From Acidimicrobiia bacterium (lineage in GTDB: Bacteria; Actinomycetota; Acidimicrobiia; Acidimicrobiales; CATQHL01), in the NCBI GenBank assembly GCA_009840735.1, contig VXNF01000036.1, positions 1-49,335 on the forward strand: a stretch of DNA of 49,335 bases. Direction: 5' to 3'. Made by a program: the position numbers and the translations under genes. Below are positions 1-9,337 of this stretch, piece after piece. Position 1 is the stretch's first letter. Each line of letters opens with the position of its first letter. A model generated the notes under the pieces. That model saw only the letters and a list, made by a program, of their open reading frames with translations, was not told the origin of the DNA and did not search any database.

Positions 1-76
<76 letters not shown>

Positions 77-268
77 ACGGCGTGGCGGCGATTCGGGCCG
101 GATCGTCCGACCGGCGCTTGCAGGCTGCGGGGGAACGGCGGCCTCGGCATCGGGTAGCGCCGAGTCCGGCCGCATGGTCGCACGCGCCTGCGAGAATGTC
201 CCGATGAGGTGTCTGATCCGGCTCCCGATGTCTGATCGACCCACGAGGCCTGCAGAGGGGACTCGCCG
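77..268. promoter_or_regulatory. Leader region of BREX operon with direct repeat
   Basis: No complete gene is visible here; the 3' end of a brxF gene could have lain here but cannot be recognised. TGTCTGATC occurs twice as a direct repeat at 210-218 and 229-237, 19 bases apart, just upstream of the first gene, and could be a regulator site. A purine-rich ribosome site (AGAGGGG, 254-260) lies 8 bases before the ATG at 269. No clear -35/-10 pair was found. Confidence 0.3.
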
Positions 269-3200
269 ATGAAGTACCGCGACTTGGTGTCGTTCGAGCC
301 GATTGAGGCAATCAAGGTGTTGCGAGATGCGGAGGATCTGGCGGCAGCGCGGCTTGATGTGGAGACGTTGGTGGTGTCGCCGCGGCTCGCCGAGCAGCTC
401 ACCGGGTTGATCCTGCCGAACATGGACCTCGACACGGCGCCTGACGCCAAGGGGCTGCTGGTGGTGGCCAACTACGGCACCGGCAAGACGCATCTGATGT
501 CGGTGGTGTCGTCGATCCTCGAGCACGCCGAACTGGTCGAATCGGTGCGTTCGGAGGCCGTGCGCGAGGCGGCTGCGCCCCTGGGCGGACGGTTCCGTGT
601 GATCCGCGCCGAGATCGGGGCGACCAGCATGGGGCTGCGGGACATAATCACGAGGGAGCTGACCGACGGGTTGGCGCGCTTGGGTGTGGCCTTCGAGTTC
701 CCGGACCTGTCGCAGGTCACGAACACGAAGCGGAGCCTCGAGGAGATGATGGCCGCGTTCGAGGCGGTCCACGGTGATCAGGGTCTGCTGTTCGTGCTGG
801 ACGAGATGCTGGACTACCTGGCGGGTCGGCGCGACCACGAACTCCGCCTGGACCTCGCCGTGCTGCGCGAGATCGGAGAGATCTGCAAGTCAACCCGGTT
901 CCGGTTCATTGGCGGCGTGCAGGAGGCGATCTTCGACAATCCGCGTTTCGCGAGCGCGGCCGATGCGATCGTCCGGGTGCGGGAGCGGTTCGCGCAGGTG
1001 CGGATCTCTCGCGAGGACATCGCCTATGTGGTCGAGGAGCGGCTGCTGTGCAAGACACCTGAGCAGAAGGCGATGATCCGCTCCCACCTCCAAGGCTTCG
1101 CCCCCGCGTACGACGGCATGGCGGAGTACCTGGAGACGTTCGTGGCGCTGTACCCGGTGCATCCCGCCTATCTGCGCATCTTCGAGCAGGTCACGCTCGT
1201 GGAGAAGCGCAAGGTGCTGACGACGCTGTCTGACGAGATGCGCGCACTACTCGACTGCGAGGTGCCCCACGACGAGCCGGGCCTCATCTGCTACGACACG
1301 TACCGGGCGCAACTCCAGGACGACCCGTCGAACCGGACGATCCCCGAGGTCCGCGAGGTGCTCGACAAGGTGCAGGTCCTCCGGGCCAGGGTGGAGCAGG
1401 CGCTGCCGACGCAGGAGTTCCGGTCGACGGCGCTGCGGATCGTCGACGCGTTGGCGGTGCATCGGCTCACCACAGAGGACATCGACGCGCCGATCGGACC
1501 GTCGATCTCCGAACTGCGCGACGACCTCACGCTCCTGCCGCCTGGTCTGCCGGAGCGGGAGTCGTTCTTCCTGGGCACGACCGTCGGCACGATCGTCGAC
1601 GAGATCATCAGGACCGTCTCGGGCCAGTTCATCACCGTCAACGAGGACAACGGGCAGGTCTACCTCGACGTCCGCAAGGACATCGACTACGACCGGCGGA
1701 TCGACGAGCGGGCCGAGTCGCTGGACGACGATCGACTCGACGAGGCGTACTTCCGGGCGCTGGAGACCGTGCTCGAGCAGCGCGACAACCCATACGTGGC
1801 GGGCTACCGCATCTGGGCCTACGAACTGAATTGGGCATCGAAGCACGTCACCCGGCGGGGCTACCTGTTCATGGGCGCTCCGAACGAGCGGTCCACCGCT
1901 CAGCCGCCGCGGGACTTCTACGTGTACTTCCTGCAGCCCTACGCCCCACCCCACTTCGACGACGAGGAGAAGGCCGACGAGGTGTTCTTCCGGCTCGCCG
2001 CCCCTGACGACGACTTCACGGGCGCGCTGCGGCGTTACGCGGGAGCGGTGGCGCTGGAGGCCGAGTCCACGGGCCAGCATCGCACGATTTATGCCGCCAA
2101 GCGCGAGCGGTACCTGCGCGAGATGGTCTCGTGGCTCCGTGCCCACATGGGCGATGCCGTCACCGTCACCTACCGGGGCCACACCCAGCCGGTGGGATCG
2201 GCGCCGGGCTCGGTCACCGGACCGGGGGCGTCGGTCAAGGAGCGGATCGACGGGCTCGCCGCGGCGGCCCTGGCGACACACTTCGAGGACCGCTACCCGG
2301 ACTACCCGGCCTTCGGGGTGCAGGTGACCGGCGACAGCCTCGCGCGCACCGTCCGCCAGGCGCTGTTGCAGATCACCACCAACCGCCCGAACGACCTGGG
2401 CTCCCGGGTGCTGACAGCTCTGGGGCTGCTGGACGTGCAGGGCAACCTCGTCGCCGCCGGCCCCTGCGCCGAGCACCTGCTCGTGCAGGTCGAGCGCGCC
2501 ACCGGGCGCGCCGTGAACCGCGCCGAGTTGTTCGCCGAGCGCGACCGGGGCGTGTTCACGTGGGGGCCTTGGCACCTGGAGCCGTGCTGGTTCGTGGTCG
2601 TGGCCGCGGCGCTCACCCAACTCGGTCGCCTCGAGATCGGTTTCGCCGGCGGCCAACTCGACGCCGTCGGCCTCGACAGGCTCCCAGCGATGAGCCTTGA
2701 GGATCTCGAGTCGGTCACCCATGTCGCCCCACCGCAGGAACTCCCGCTGACGACCCTCAAGAAGGCGATCGGCCTGATCGACATTCCCCCCGGCCACGTC
2801 GGGCCGCTGGGCGCGACCCCGGAGCTGGTGCAGAGCGCCGCCACGAAGTGCGCCGAGTACGCCGAGAAGATCGCCAATGCGCGCACCTCGCTCGCCGACG
2901 GAATCACCGTCTGGGGCGCCGAGGTGCTCAATAGGGCGGACGAGCGTTCCCGCGCCCTGCGCGCCTTCGAGGACGTGGTGAACGACCTCCGGGCACGCAA
3001 CACGGTCGGCAAGCTGAATCGGATCGATCGCACCAGCGAGCAGATCGCCGCGGCACGCGACGGCCGCGACACCTTCGACTGGCTCGAGAACGCCGCCGCC
3101 ATCGCCGCGCACCTCACCGACGTCGCCGCCTACCTGCGCGAGGCCGCCGACACGTTCGGCAAGGACGATCCGGCCAGCGTCGATGCGAACGCGTTGCGCG

Positions 3201-3955
3201 CAGACCTGCTCGCCCTGTTCGATTCGGACGAGCCGCCCGACAGGGCGCGCGCCAGCGGTCTGCGAGCGACGGGCGAGAATCTCCGCCAGCGGTTCGCCGA
3301 GTTGGCGGTGGCCGCCCACGACCGCGACCGGCTCGACGGCGCCGGCGACGAGCGCAAGCGCCGCCTCCGCGAGAGCGACACCTACCGGAGCCTCGGTCGC
3401 CTCGCCACGCTGGAGCTGCTGCCCGGTGGGTTGCACGGCGCGCTGGAGCAGAAGCTGATCGACCTGGGTACGTGCAAGAACTTCGACCCGGCGGCCATGA
3501 GCCGGGCGATCACCTGCCCGGAGTGCCGCTACCGGCCGCAGTCCACTGGCGGTGCCACCGCCGCGGCTCGGCTCGAGCGCATCGAGGAGGACGTACACGA
3601 CCTGTACCGGAACTGGGAACGCACCTTGGCCGAGAACCTGGCGGTCACCGAGATGGTCGAGCAGGTCGCACTCCTCAAGGCTGCGGAGCAGCAGGCGGTG
3701 AACGCCTTCGTGGAGTCCGGGCGCCTGCCCGAACCGGTTGGCGAACTGTTCGTCGAGGCCGTGCGGCAGGTTCTCCACCGCTTCGAGGTGCACCCCATCA
3801 GCTCGAGGGAGGTCTGGGACACCCTGTTCCCGCGAGCGGCCCCGGCGACGCCCGCCGAACTCAAGCAGCGCCTCGCCGCACTCATCGACGCGCACGTCGG
3901 CGACACTCCTGAGGAGCGGGTCCGGCTCGTCCCGCGGGAAGGGGACGTTTCGTGA
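269..3955 (+). CDS. brxC: BrxC/PglY-like ATPase of a type 3 BREX-like system (DUF6079 type)
   Basis: Very large P-loop ATPase of 1228 residues. A Walker A motif (GTGKTH) lies near residues 70-75 and a Walker B-like run (LLFVLDE) near 173-179. The rest is a long, mostly helical body, and a CPEC zinc-knuckle-like motif sits near residue 1083. In BREX, BrxC/PglY is the large ATPase that acts with the methyltransferase and PglZ to mark self DNA and block phage replication. The ATG has a purine-rich ribosome site 8 bases upstream. The stop codon lies 46 bases before the ATG used for the methyltransferase, and four further defence genes follow on the same strand. The family assignment rests on motif, size and context; an equivalent large ATPase of another phage-defence system is the alternative. 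Confidence 0.8.
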   Translation: MKYRDLVSFEPIEAIKVLRDAEDLAAARLDVETLVVSPRLAEQLTGLILPNMDLDTAPDAKGLLVVANYGTGKTHLMSVVSSILEHAELVESVRSEAVREAAAPLGGRFRVIRAEIGATSMGLRDIITRELTDGLARLGVAFEFPDLSQVTNTKRSLEEMMAAFEAVHGDQGLLFVLDEMLDYLAGRRDHELRLDLAVLREIGEICKSTRFRFIGGVQEAIFDNPRFASAADAIVRVRERFAQVRISREDIAYVVEERLLCKTPEQKAMIRSHLQGFAPAYDGMAEYLETFVALYPVHPAYLRIFEQVTLVEKRKVLTTLSDEMRALLDCEVPHDEPGLICYDTYRAQLQDDPSNRTIPEVREVLDKVQVLRARVEQALPTQEFRSTALRIVDALAVHRLTTEDIDAPIGPSISELRDDLTLLPPGLPERESFFLGTTVGTIVDEIIRTVSGQFITVNEDNGQVYLDVRKDIDYDRRIDERAESLDDDRLDEAYFRALETVLEQRDNPYVAGYRIWAYELNWASKHVTRRGYLFMGAPNERSTAQPPRDFYVYFLQPYAPPHFDDEEKADEVFFRLAAPDDDFTGALRRYAGAVALEAESTGQHRTIYAAKRERYLREMVSWLRAHMGDAVTVTYRGHTQPVGSAPGSVTGPGASVKERIDGLAAAALATHFEDRYPDYPAFGVQVTGDSLARTVRQALLQITTNRPNDLGSRVLTALGLLDVQGNLVAAGPCAEHLLVQVERATGRAVNRAELFAERDRGVFTWGPWHLEPCWFVVVAAALTQLGRLEIGFAGGQLDAVGLDRLPAMSLEDLESVTHVAPPQELPLTTLKKAIGLIDIPPGHVGPLGATPELVQSAATKCAEYAEKIANARTSLADGITVWGAEVLNRADERSRALRAFEDVVNDLRARNTVGKLNRIDRTSEQIAAARDGRDTFDWLENAAAIAAHLTDVAAYLREAADTFGKDDPASVDANALRADLLALFDSDEPPDRARASGLRATGENLRQRFAELAVAAHDRDRLDGAGDERKRRLRESDTYRSLGRLATLELLPGGLHGALEQKLIDLGTCKNFDPAAMSRAITCPECRYRPQSTGGATAAARLERIEEDVHDLYRNWERTLAENLAVTEMVEQVALLKAAEQQAVNAFVESGRLPEPVGELFVEAVRQVLHRFEVHPISSREVWDTLFPRAAPATPAELKQRLAALIDAHVGDTPEERVRLVPREGDVS

Positions 3956-4001
3956 CCGCGCCGGTCCCCGGACGGCCGCCCCGCTCGGCCGGACGCGTCG
4001 G

Positions 4002-6719
4002 ATGGGGGACCGGCCGCAGGCGCGGCCGCGGCGACGCGGCGTGAACCAGCCACTCTCTGGGCAGGACAGCCTGCCCCTCGACGCCGCGGACGTGCACGGC
4101 AACGGCGACCGCGCGGCCGCCGAGCAGGCGGCACGCGACGAACTGCGCCGCCGGCTGCCGGAGTTGCGCAACCGTCCGGGCTGCCCGCGCGGCAGCGACG
4201 AGGACATCCTCGCCATGTCGCACCCTCCCTGGTACACGGCGTGCCCCAACCCGTTCATCGCCGACTGGTTGGCTGATCTGGACCGCCCCGGCGACGACGA
4301 CCGCGCCGACCCCGGGCCGTTCGCCGCTGATGTGACCGAGGGCAAGGGCGACGCGTTCTACAGGGCGCACTCCTACCCAACCAAGGTGCCGCACCCGGCG
4401 ATCATGCGGTTCATCCTCCACTACACCCGCCCCGGCGACGTCGTCCTCGACGGCTTCGCCGGTACCGGCATGACCGGCGTCGCCGCGCAGGCCTGCGCCA
4501 ACCCCGCACCCACAGTCAGGGCTGGCATCGAGGCCGAACTCGGCGCCGACAACGTCGAATGGGGCGCCCGGCGCGCCATCCTCGGCGAACTCGGACCGTC
4601 GGCCACGTTCATCGCCGCCGGCATGAACCTGCCCACCGACGGCGACGCCTTCGACCGGGCCTCCCAGCAACTGCTCGACCGCTTCGACCGCGAGTACGGC
4701 TGGATGTACCGCACGAGGGTCACCATCGGCAACGAGTCGTTCGATGCGGGCATCGACTACACCGTCTGGTCGGAGGTGTTCACCTGCCCGCACTGCGGCA
4801 GCGAAGTCGTATTCTACGATGTCGCCTCCGACACGACGACCGGGCACGTGCGGGACGACTTCTGCTGCTCGGCCTGCGGCGCGGCGCTCACTAAGCCTGC
4901 TTTGGAGCGTCGTACCGTCCGGGAACGGACGCTCGCTGGCGACATCGTGGATCGCGTCGAGTTTCGCCCTGTGCGGATCTCCTGGCGTCGGGCCGGAGCG
5001 ACGGGCTCAAAGCAGGTCGACGACAAAGATAGGTCCGTCCTGGACAGGGTCCGAGGTCTCCGACCCGCAGGCATCCCAACTCGTGCTCTGCCGCTTGACG
5101 ACCTCGTCCACGGAACGAGGCTCGGACCCAAGGGCTTCGGAAGCGTGCACCACCTCTGGCCGGACAGATCCTTGGCCGCACTCGCGGTGCTCTGGGCATG
5201 GACGTCTGATGAGCCGGACGATCTCACGCGGCTGGCGTTGCGATTCTGGATCGAGCAGGCTTTCTGGGGGCTGTCATGGATGAATCGGTACCAGCCGATC
5301 CAGCAGGGCAAGCTGGGGGGAAGCCAAGTCAATCGCCAAATGACCGGCGTCTTCTACGTACCGTCACTGATGTCAGAGTGCTCGGTGCGCTACAACCTCG
5401 AAGGCTCGTCGCCGAAGCGGGGCAAGCGGCAGTCCCTAGTGAAGGTCTGGAAGTCCTCCGCCGCCGCGGTCGGCAACGTGATGATCACTACGAGCTCGTC
5501 GACCTCGCTACCGGTACCCGATGCGAGCGTCGACTACGTGTTCGTGGATCCACCGTTCGGCAAGAACATCCCCTATTCCGACCTCGCTCTCGTCATCGAG
5601 GAGTGGCACGGTGTCACCACCGCACCTGCTGAGGAGGCCACGGAGGATTCCTTCAAGGGCCGAGGGATCGATGACTACGCGGAGTTGATGCGCCGTTGTT
5701 TCGCTGAGTTCTTCCGGGTGTTGAAGTCGGGCCGGTGGATGACGGTGGAGTTCTCGAACAGTTCCAATGACGTGTGGCTGCGTATCCAGGACGCCTTGGC
5801 GTCGGCGGGGTTCGTGGTGGCGGATACGCGGGTGTTTGACAAAGATCAGCTCTCGTACCGGCAGATCACTGCTGACAACGCGGTGAAGCACGATCTGGTG
5901 ATTTCGGCGTACAAGCCGGCGGAGGCGGCGGAGCGGTCTTTCGTGCTCGCCGCGGGTGGCCCCGACAGCGCCTGGGCGTTCGTGCGCGGGCACCTTGCGC
6001 GGGTGCCGGTCACCGAGCGCTCCGACGGTCGAGCCGTCGTCGTGCGGGAGCGCTCCGCGGACCGGGTCTACGAGCGGATGGTGGCCTATCACGTGGCGCG
6101 CAGCACGTTGGTGCCGATGACCGCCGCGGAGTTCTACGGCGGCTTGGAGCGGCGCTTCCCGATGCGCGACGGCATGTACTTCCTCAACGAGCAGGTGGAG
6201 ACCTACGAGCGGTTCCGGACGACGTTCCGGGAGTTGGCCGCCGCGGAGTTGTTCATCCGCGACGAGTCGTCCGCGGTGCAGTGGCTGCGCCAGTTGCTCG
6301 CGAATGGGCCGCGCACCTTCGCCGACATCCAGCCGGCGTTCATGGCCGAGTTGCAGTCCGGGCTGGCGTCGTGGGAGGAGTTGCCCGAGTTGCGGGAGAT
6401 GCTCGAGGACAACTTCGTCGACGACCGCGCTGGCCGCTGGGCGGTGCCCGACCCGCAGCGCTCCGAGCATCTCGATCAGATCCGCACCCGGGCGCTGCTG
6501 CGGGAGTTCGATACCTATGCCTCGGCCAGCGGGCCGTTGCGGAGGTTCCGCAGCGAGGCGGTGCGCGCCGGGTTCAGGCGGGCGTGGGCCGACCGGGATT
6601 TCGAGACGATCCTGGTGGTTGGGCGGCGCATGCCGGACGACGCGTTCGTGGAGGATTCGGCGCTCCTGCACTACTTCCGCAACGCCGAACGCCTTTCCGG
6701 CCACGAGCCGGCCGAATGA
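4002..6719 (+). CDS. pglX: PglXI-like adenine-specific DNA methyltransferase
   Basis: Amino-methyltransferase of about 905 residues. SAM-binding motif I (DGFAGTGMTG) lies near residue 149 and catalytic motif IV (DPPFG) near residue 516. Between them is a zinc ribbon with CPHC near 260 and CSAC near 288. The N-terminal block SHPPWYTACPNPF near residue 73 is typical of large BREX-type methyltransferases. In BREX the enzyme modifies host DNA at the recognition site so that self is spared. The open frame extends upstream to 3738, but that start would overlap the ATPase gene by over 200 bases. ATG 4002 is used here, with GTG 4041 as the alternative; neither has a strong ribosome site. The methylated base is inferred from the DPPF motif. 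Confidence 0.82.
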   Translation: MGDRPQARPRRRGVNQPLSGQDSLPLDAADVHGNGDRAAAEQAARDELRRRLPELRNRPGCPRGSDEDILAMSHPPWYTACPNPFIADWLADLDRPGDDDRADPGPFAADVTEGKGDAFYRAHSYPTKVPHPAIMRFILHYTRPGDVVLDGFAGTGMTGVAAQACANPAPTVRAGIEAELGADNVEWGARRAILGELGPSATFIAAGMNLPTDGDAFDRASQQLLDRFDREYGWMYRTRVTIGNESFDAGIDYTVWSEVFTCPHCGSEVVFYDVASDTTTGHVRDDFCCSACGAALTKPALERRTVRERTLAGDIVDRVEFRPVRISWRRAGATGSKQVDDKDRSVLDRVRGLRPAGIPTRALPLDDLVHGTRLGPKGFGSVHHLWPDRSLAALAVLWAWTSDEPDDLTRLALRFWIEQAFWGLSWMNRYQPIQQGKLGGSQVNRQMTGVFYVPSLMSECSVRYNLEGSSPKRGKRQSLVKVWKSSAAAVGNVMITTSSSTSLPVPDASVDYVFVDPPFGKNIPYSDLALVIEEWHGVTTAPAEEATEDSFKGRGIDDYAELMRRCFAEFFRVLKSGRWMTVEFSNSSNDVWLRIQDALASAGFVVADTRVFDKDQLSYRQITADNAVKHDLVISAYKPAEAAERSFVLAAGGPDSAWAFVRGHLARVPVTERSDGRAVVVRERSADRVYERMVAYHVARSTLVPMTAAEFYGGLERRFPMRDGMYFLNEQVETYERFRTTFRELAAAELFIRDESSAVQWLRQLLANGPRTFADIQPAFMAELQSGLASWEELPELREMLEDNFVDDRAGRWAVPDPQRSEHLDQIRTRALLREFDTYASASGPLRRFRSEAVRAGFRRAWADRDFETILVVGRRMPDDAFVEDSALLHYFRNAERLSGHEPAE

Positions 6720-6729
6720 TGAATCGGGC

Positions 6730-6770
6730 CATCCACACCGCCATCCCGGCGCAGGCCGGAATCCACTGCC
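6730..6770. repeat. REP-like palindromic element between methyltransferase and helicase genes
   Basis: The segment contains CCGGC-GCAG-GCCGG flanked by AT and AAT, giving an imperfect hairpin (about 6744-6763). It resembles the widespread dispersed repeats that read ATTCCCGCG...CGGGAATCCA. It lies in the only sizeable gap of the BREX operon (6720-6822). It may be a short repeat insertion or an attenuating hairpin. No second copy was noticed in the window. Confidence 0.35.
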
Positions 6771-6822
6771 CACCGGTCCGACCGGCGCTTCGCGTGGGCC
6801 GCTCGGCGGGCCGCCGGCGGTG

Positions 6823-9252
6823 ATGTCCGAGCGGCATTGGGGTTGGCTCGCCTCGGCGGGCGAGCCCGTGGAGGTGCTGTCGGTCACCGAATTGTGGGGC
6901 CGCGAGTTGGCAGAGGTTCTGGTTCCGTCCGCGAAGCGGCGCCGGCGCGTGGTCGCCCGCGACGTCGGCGAACTCGCCGGGCGGCGCTGGTCGGAGGCGG
7001 AGGTCGCTTGGCGGGCCGCGGCGACAAGGGCGCTGGCCCTGTCGTCCGAGGGCGAGTTGCTCGTCGCCGCCCGCCGGGGTGTGACGCTGCTGCCGCATCA
7101 AGCGGCGACCCTGCAGCGGGCGCTCACCGCGGACCCAGTGCGCCTGGCGATCTGTGACGAGGTCGGGCTGGGCAAGACCATCACGGCCGGAGCGATCTTC
7201 GCCGAGTTGAAGGCCCGCGGTCGGGCGCGCCGTGTGGTGGTGGTCGCCCCGAAGGGCGTTCAGTTGCAGTGGGTTGCCGAGATGGCCGACCGGTTCGGCG
7301 AGGAGTTCGTGCGGGTCGGCCCCGAGGGCGTGCCGGTCGACTCCGGTGCGGACCCGTGGCGTGCGTTCGACCGGGTGGTCTGCTCGCTGGATGCCGTCAA
7401 GCCGCTGCGCCGGCGCGCCGGGTGGAGCGACGAGCAGGTCAAGGTGCACAACGCCGCCCGGTTCGGGGCGCTCGTGGGCGCCGGCTGGGACATGGTCGTC
7501 ATCGACGAGGCCCACCACGTGGCCGGCTCCGGCGAGGACGTGGCCCGCCACCGCCTAGCGGTCGAGTTGGCCGCTGCGGCGCCGCACGTTCTGTTGCTGT
7601 CGGCCACGCCGCACCCCGGCAAGAGCGATGCGTTCCGCCGGTTCCTGGGGTTGCTGGATGAGGGATTTCTGGGTGACCGGCCGCTGCGCCGGGCGACGGT
7701 CGCCCCCCATGTGGTGCGCATCGAGAAGCGACGGGCCGTGGATCACGCTGGGCGAGCGCTGTTCCGGCCGCGGGAGACGTCGTTGCGAGTGGTCCGCTAC
7801 GGCGAGCGGACCGTCGAGCGCGAGTTGTACGACGCGGTCACCGCGTATGTCCGCAGCGGCTGGGACGCGGCCCGGCGAGCGAAGCGGGGCGCTGCGGGGT
7901 TCCTCGTCCTGTTGATGCAGCGGCTCGTCGCCTCCAGCACGGCCGGCGTCCTCGCCGCCCTGGAACGGCGGTCCGCCGCGCTCGGCGAACGCGGGGCGCA
8001 GCTGGCTCTGTTTGCGGACCACGGTGAGGACTGGGCCGAACTCACCGGCGAGGAGCAGTACCAGGCCTTGGCCGCGGCGCGCGGTCCGGCCTGGGACACT
8101 GAGCGGGCCGAACTGGCCGCGGTATTGAGCCTCGCCCGCCAGGCCGCCGCCGGCGGCATCGATGCCAAGGTGCGGGCATTCTTCGATCTGTTGGGTGAAC
8201 TCCGGCGCTCCGAGCGGGACCCCGACGTGAAGATCCTCGTCTTCACCGAGTTCGTCGCCACCCAGGAGATGCTGCTCGAACTCCTCGACGAGGCCGGCGT
8301 CGCCGCTGTGGCCATCAACGGCTCGATGACGCTCGGCGAGCGGATCCTCGCCCAAGAGGCGTTCCGGCGGCGCGCCCAAGTGCTCGTCAGCACCGACGCT
8401 GGCGGTGAGGGCATCAACCTGCAGTTCGCGCACGTCGTTGTGAACTGGGACCTGCCCTGGTCGCCCAGCCGCTTGGAGCAGCGCATCGGCCGCGTCGACC
8501 GCATCGGCCAACCCAAGCCGGTGCGAGCCTTCAACCTCGTCTGCGAGCACTCCGTAGAGGCCCGAGTGCTCGACGTGCTCAGCGAGAAGCTCGACGTGAT
8601 CCTCACCGAACTCGGCGCCGACAAGCGCGGCGACGTGCTGGAGTCCGCTACCCGCCGGGCAGACGACCTCTGGACCGCGGCGATCACCGACCCCGACGGC
8701 TTCCACCGCCACGCGGATGAGTTCGCGGCGGCCACCCGCAGCGAAGTCGGCGCCGCGGGCCGCCTTGGGGACCTCCTCGACGACGCACCGGCGTCCCCGG
8801 CGTCGCACTCCGAGCGCCTCGCCGGATTCGTCGACGCCGCAGCCGCGGCACTGGCCGCTCTCGGACGACCGGTACGCGACCCGCTCGACGCGCTCGGTGA
8901 CCTGCCCGAGATGGCGCCCGGCGAACCCTGCCCCGTCATCCGGCTCGGCGACGCCACAGCGGGCTGGCTCTCGATCTGGGAGGTCACCCCCGACGGCACG
9001 ACCAGCGGCGCGGTCGCCGTATACCACGCCGACACTGGACCCGTCCGCCCCGACCTCGCCCTCACAACCTGGGAACACTGCAGCCGCAGCGCCACCGTGG
9101 CCGACCATCGCACACCCGACACCGCCACCTGGGAACGCATCGTGAACCAAGGCGTGGACCACGCCTACCAGGCCGCTGCGCGTCTCGCCGACAGCGCGAA
9201 GATCACCCTGCCCGACGCCCGCCTCCGGCTCCTCGTACGAGTCGAACCATGA
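6823..9252 (+). CDS. BrxHII-like SNF2-family DNA helicase/ATPase
   Basis: Superfamily 2 Swi2/Snf2 helicase of about 809 residues. Motif I (DEVGLGKT) is near residue 111, the DEAH box (IDEAHH) near 227, motif III (LLSATPH) near 259, motif V (STDAGGEGINLQF) near 523 and motif VI (QRIGRVDRIGQ) near 553. A helicase of this type sits between the methyltransferase and pglZ in type 3 BREX loci. The frame is open further upstream, but the ATG at 6823 (preceded by an in-frame GTG at 6820) follows the methyltransferase stop by about 100 bases and fits the start of conserved sequence. The C-terminal 250 residues carry no motif I recognise. Confidence 0.82.
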   Translation: MSERHWGWLASAGEPVEVLSVTELWGRELAEVLVPSAKRRRRVVARDVGELAGRRWSEAEVAWRAAATRALALSSEGELLVAARRGVTLLPHQAATLQRALTADPVRLAICDEVGLGKTITAGAIFAELKARGRARRVVVVAPKGVQLQWVAEMADRFGEEFVRVGPEGVPVDSGADPWRAFDRVVCSLDAVKPLRRRAGWSDEQVKVHNAARFGALVGAGWDMVVIDEAHHVAGSGEDVARHRLAVELAAAAPHVLLLSATPHPGKSDAFRRFLGLLDEGFLGDRPLRRATVAPHVVRIEKRRAVDHAGRALFRPRETSLRVVRYGERTVERELYDAVTAYVRSGWDAARRAKRGAAGFLVLLMQRLVASSTAGVLAALERRSAALGERGAQLALFADHGEDWAELTGEEQYQALAAARGPAWDTERAELAAVLSLARQAAAGGIDAKVRAFFDLLGELRRSERDPDVKILVFTEFVATQEMLLELLDEAGVAAVAINGSMTLGERILAQEAFRRRAQVLVSTDAGGEGINLQFAHVVVNWDLPWSPSRLEQRIGRVDRIGQPKPVRAFNLVCEHSVEARVLDVLSEKLDVILTELGADKRGDVLESATRRADDLWTAAITDPDGFHRHADEFAAATRSEVGAAGRLGDLLDDAPASPASHSERLAGFVDAAAAALAALGRPVRDPLDALGDLPEMAPGEPCPVIRLGDATAGWLSIWEVTPDGTTSGAVAVYHADTGPVRPDLALTTWEHCSRSATVADHRTPDTATWERIVNQGVDHAYQAAARLADSAKITLPDARLRLLVRVEP

Positions 9253-9337
9253 GCAGATCGGCCGCTTCGCAGTCTCCGCCCCGCTTCGATTCCCCTTGCC
9301 GGCAGGCGAGGCCGCGGCGGCTTCTGGAGGGCTGATC

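Noticed and set aside
106-120. 15-base match GTCCGACCGGCGCTT also at about 6777-6791
   Set aside because: A single short GC-rich match is expected by chance in DNA of this length and composition.
1247-4345. Long minus-strand ORF of over 1000 codons opposite the BrxC-like and methyltransferase genes
   Set aside because: Arg/Gly/Leu-rich shadow of high-GC coding DNA, with no domain and in conflict with well-supported plus-strand genes.
5508-6887. Minus-strand ORF of 459 codons opposite the methyltransferase
   Set aside because: Antisense shadow with no recognisable domain.
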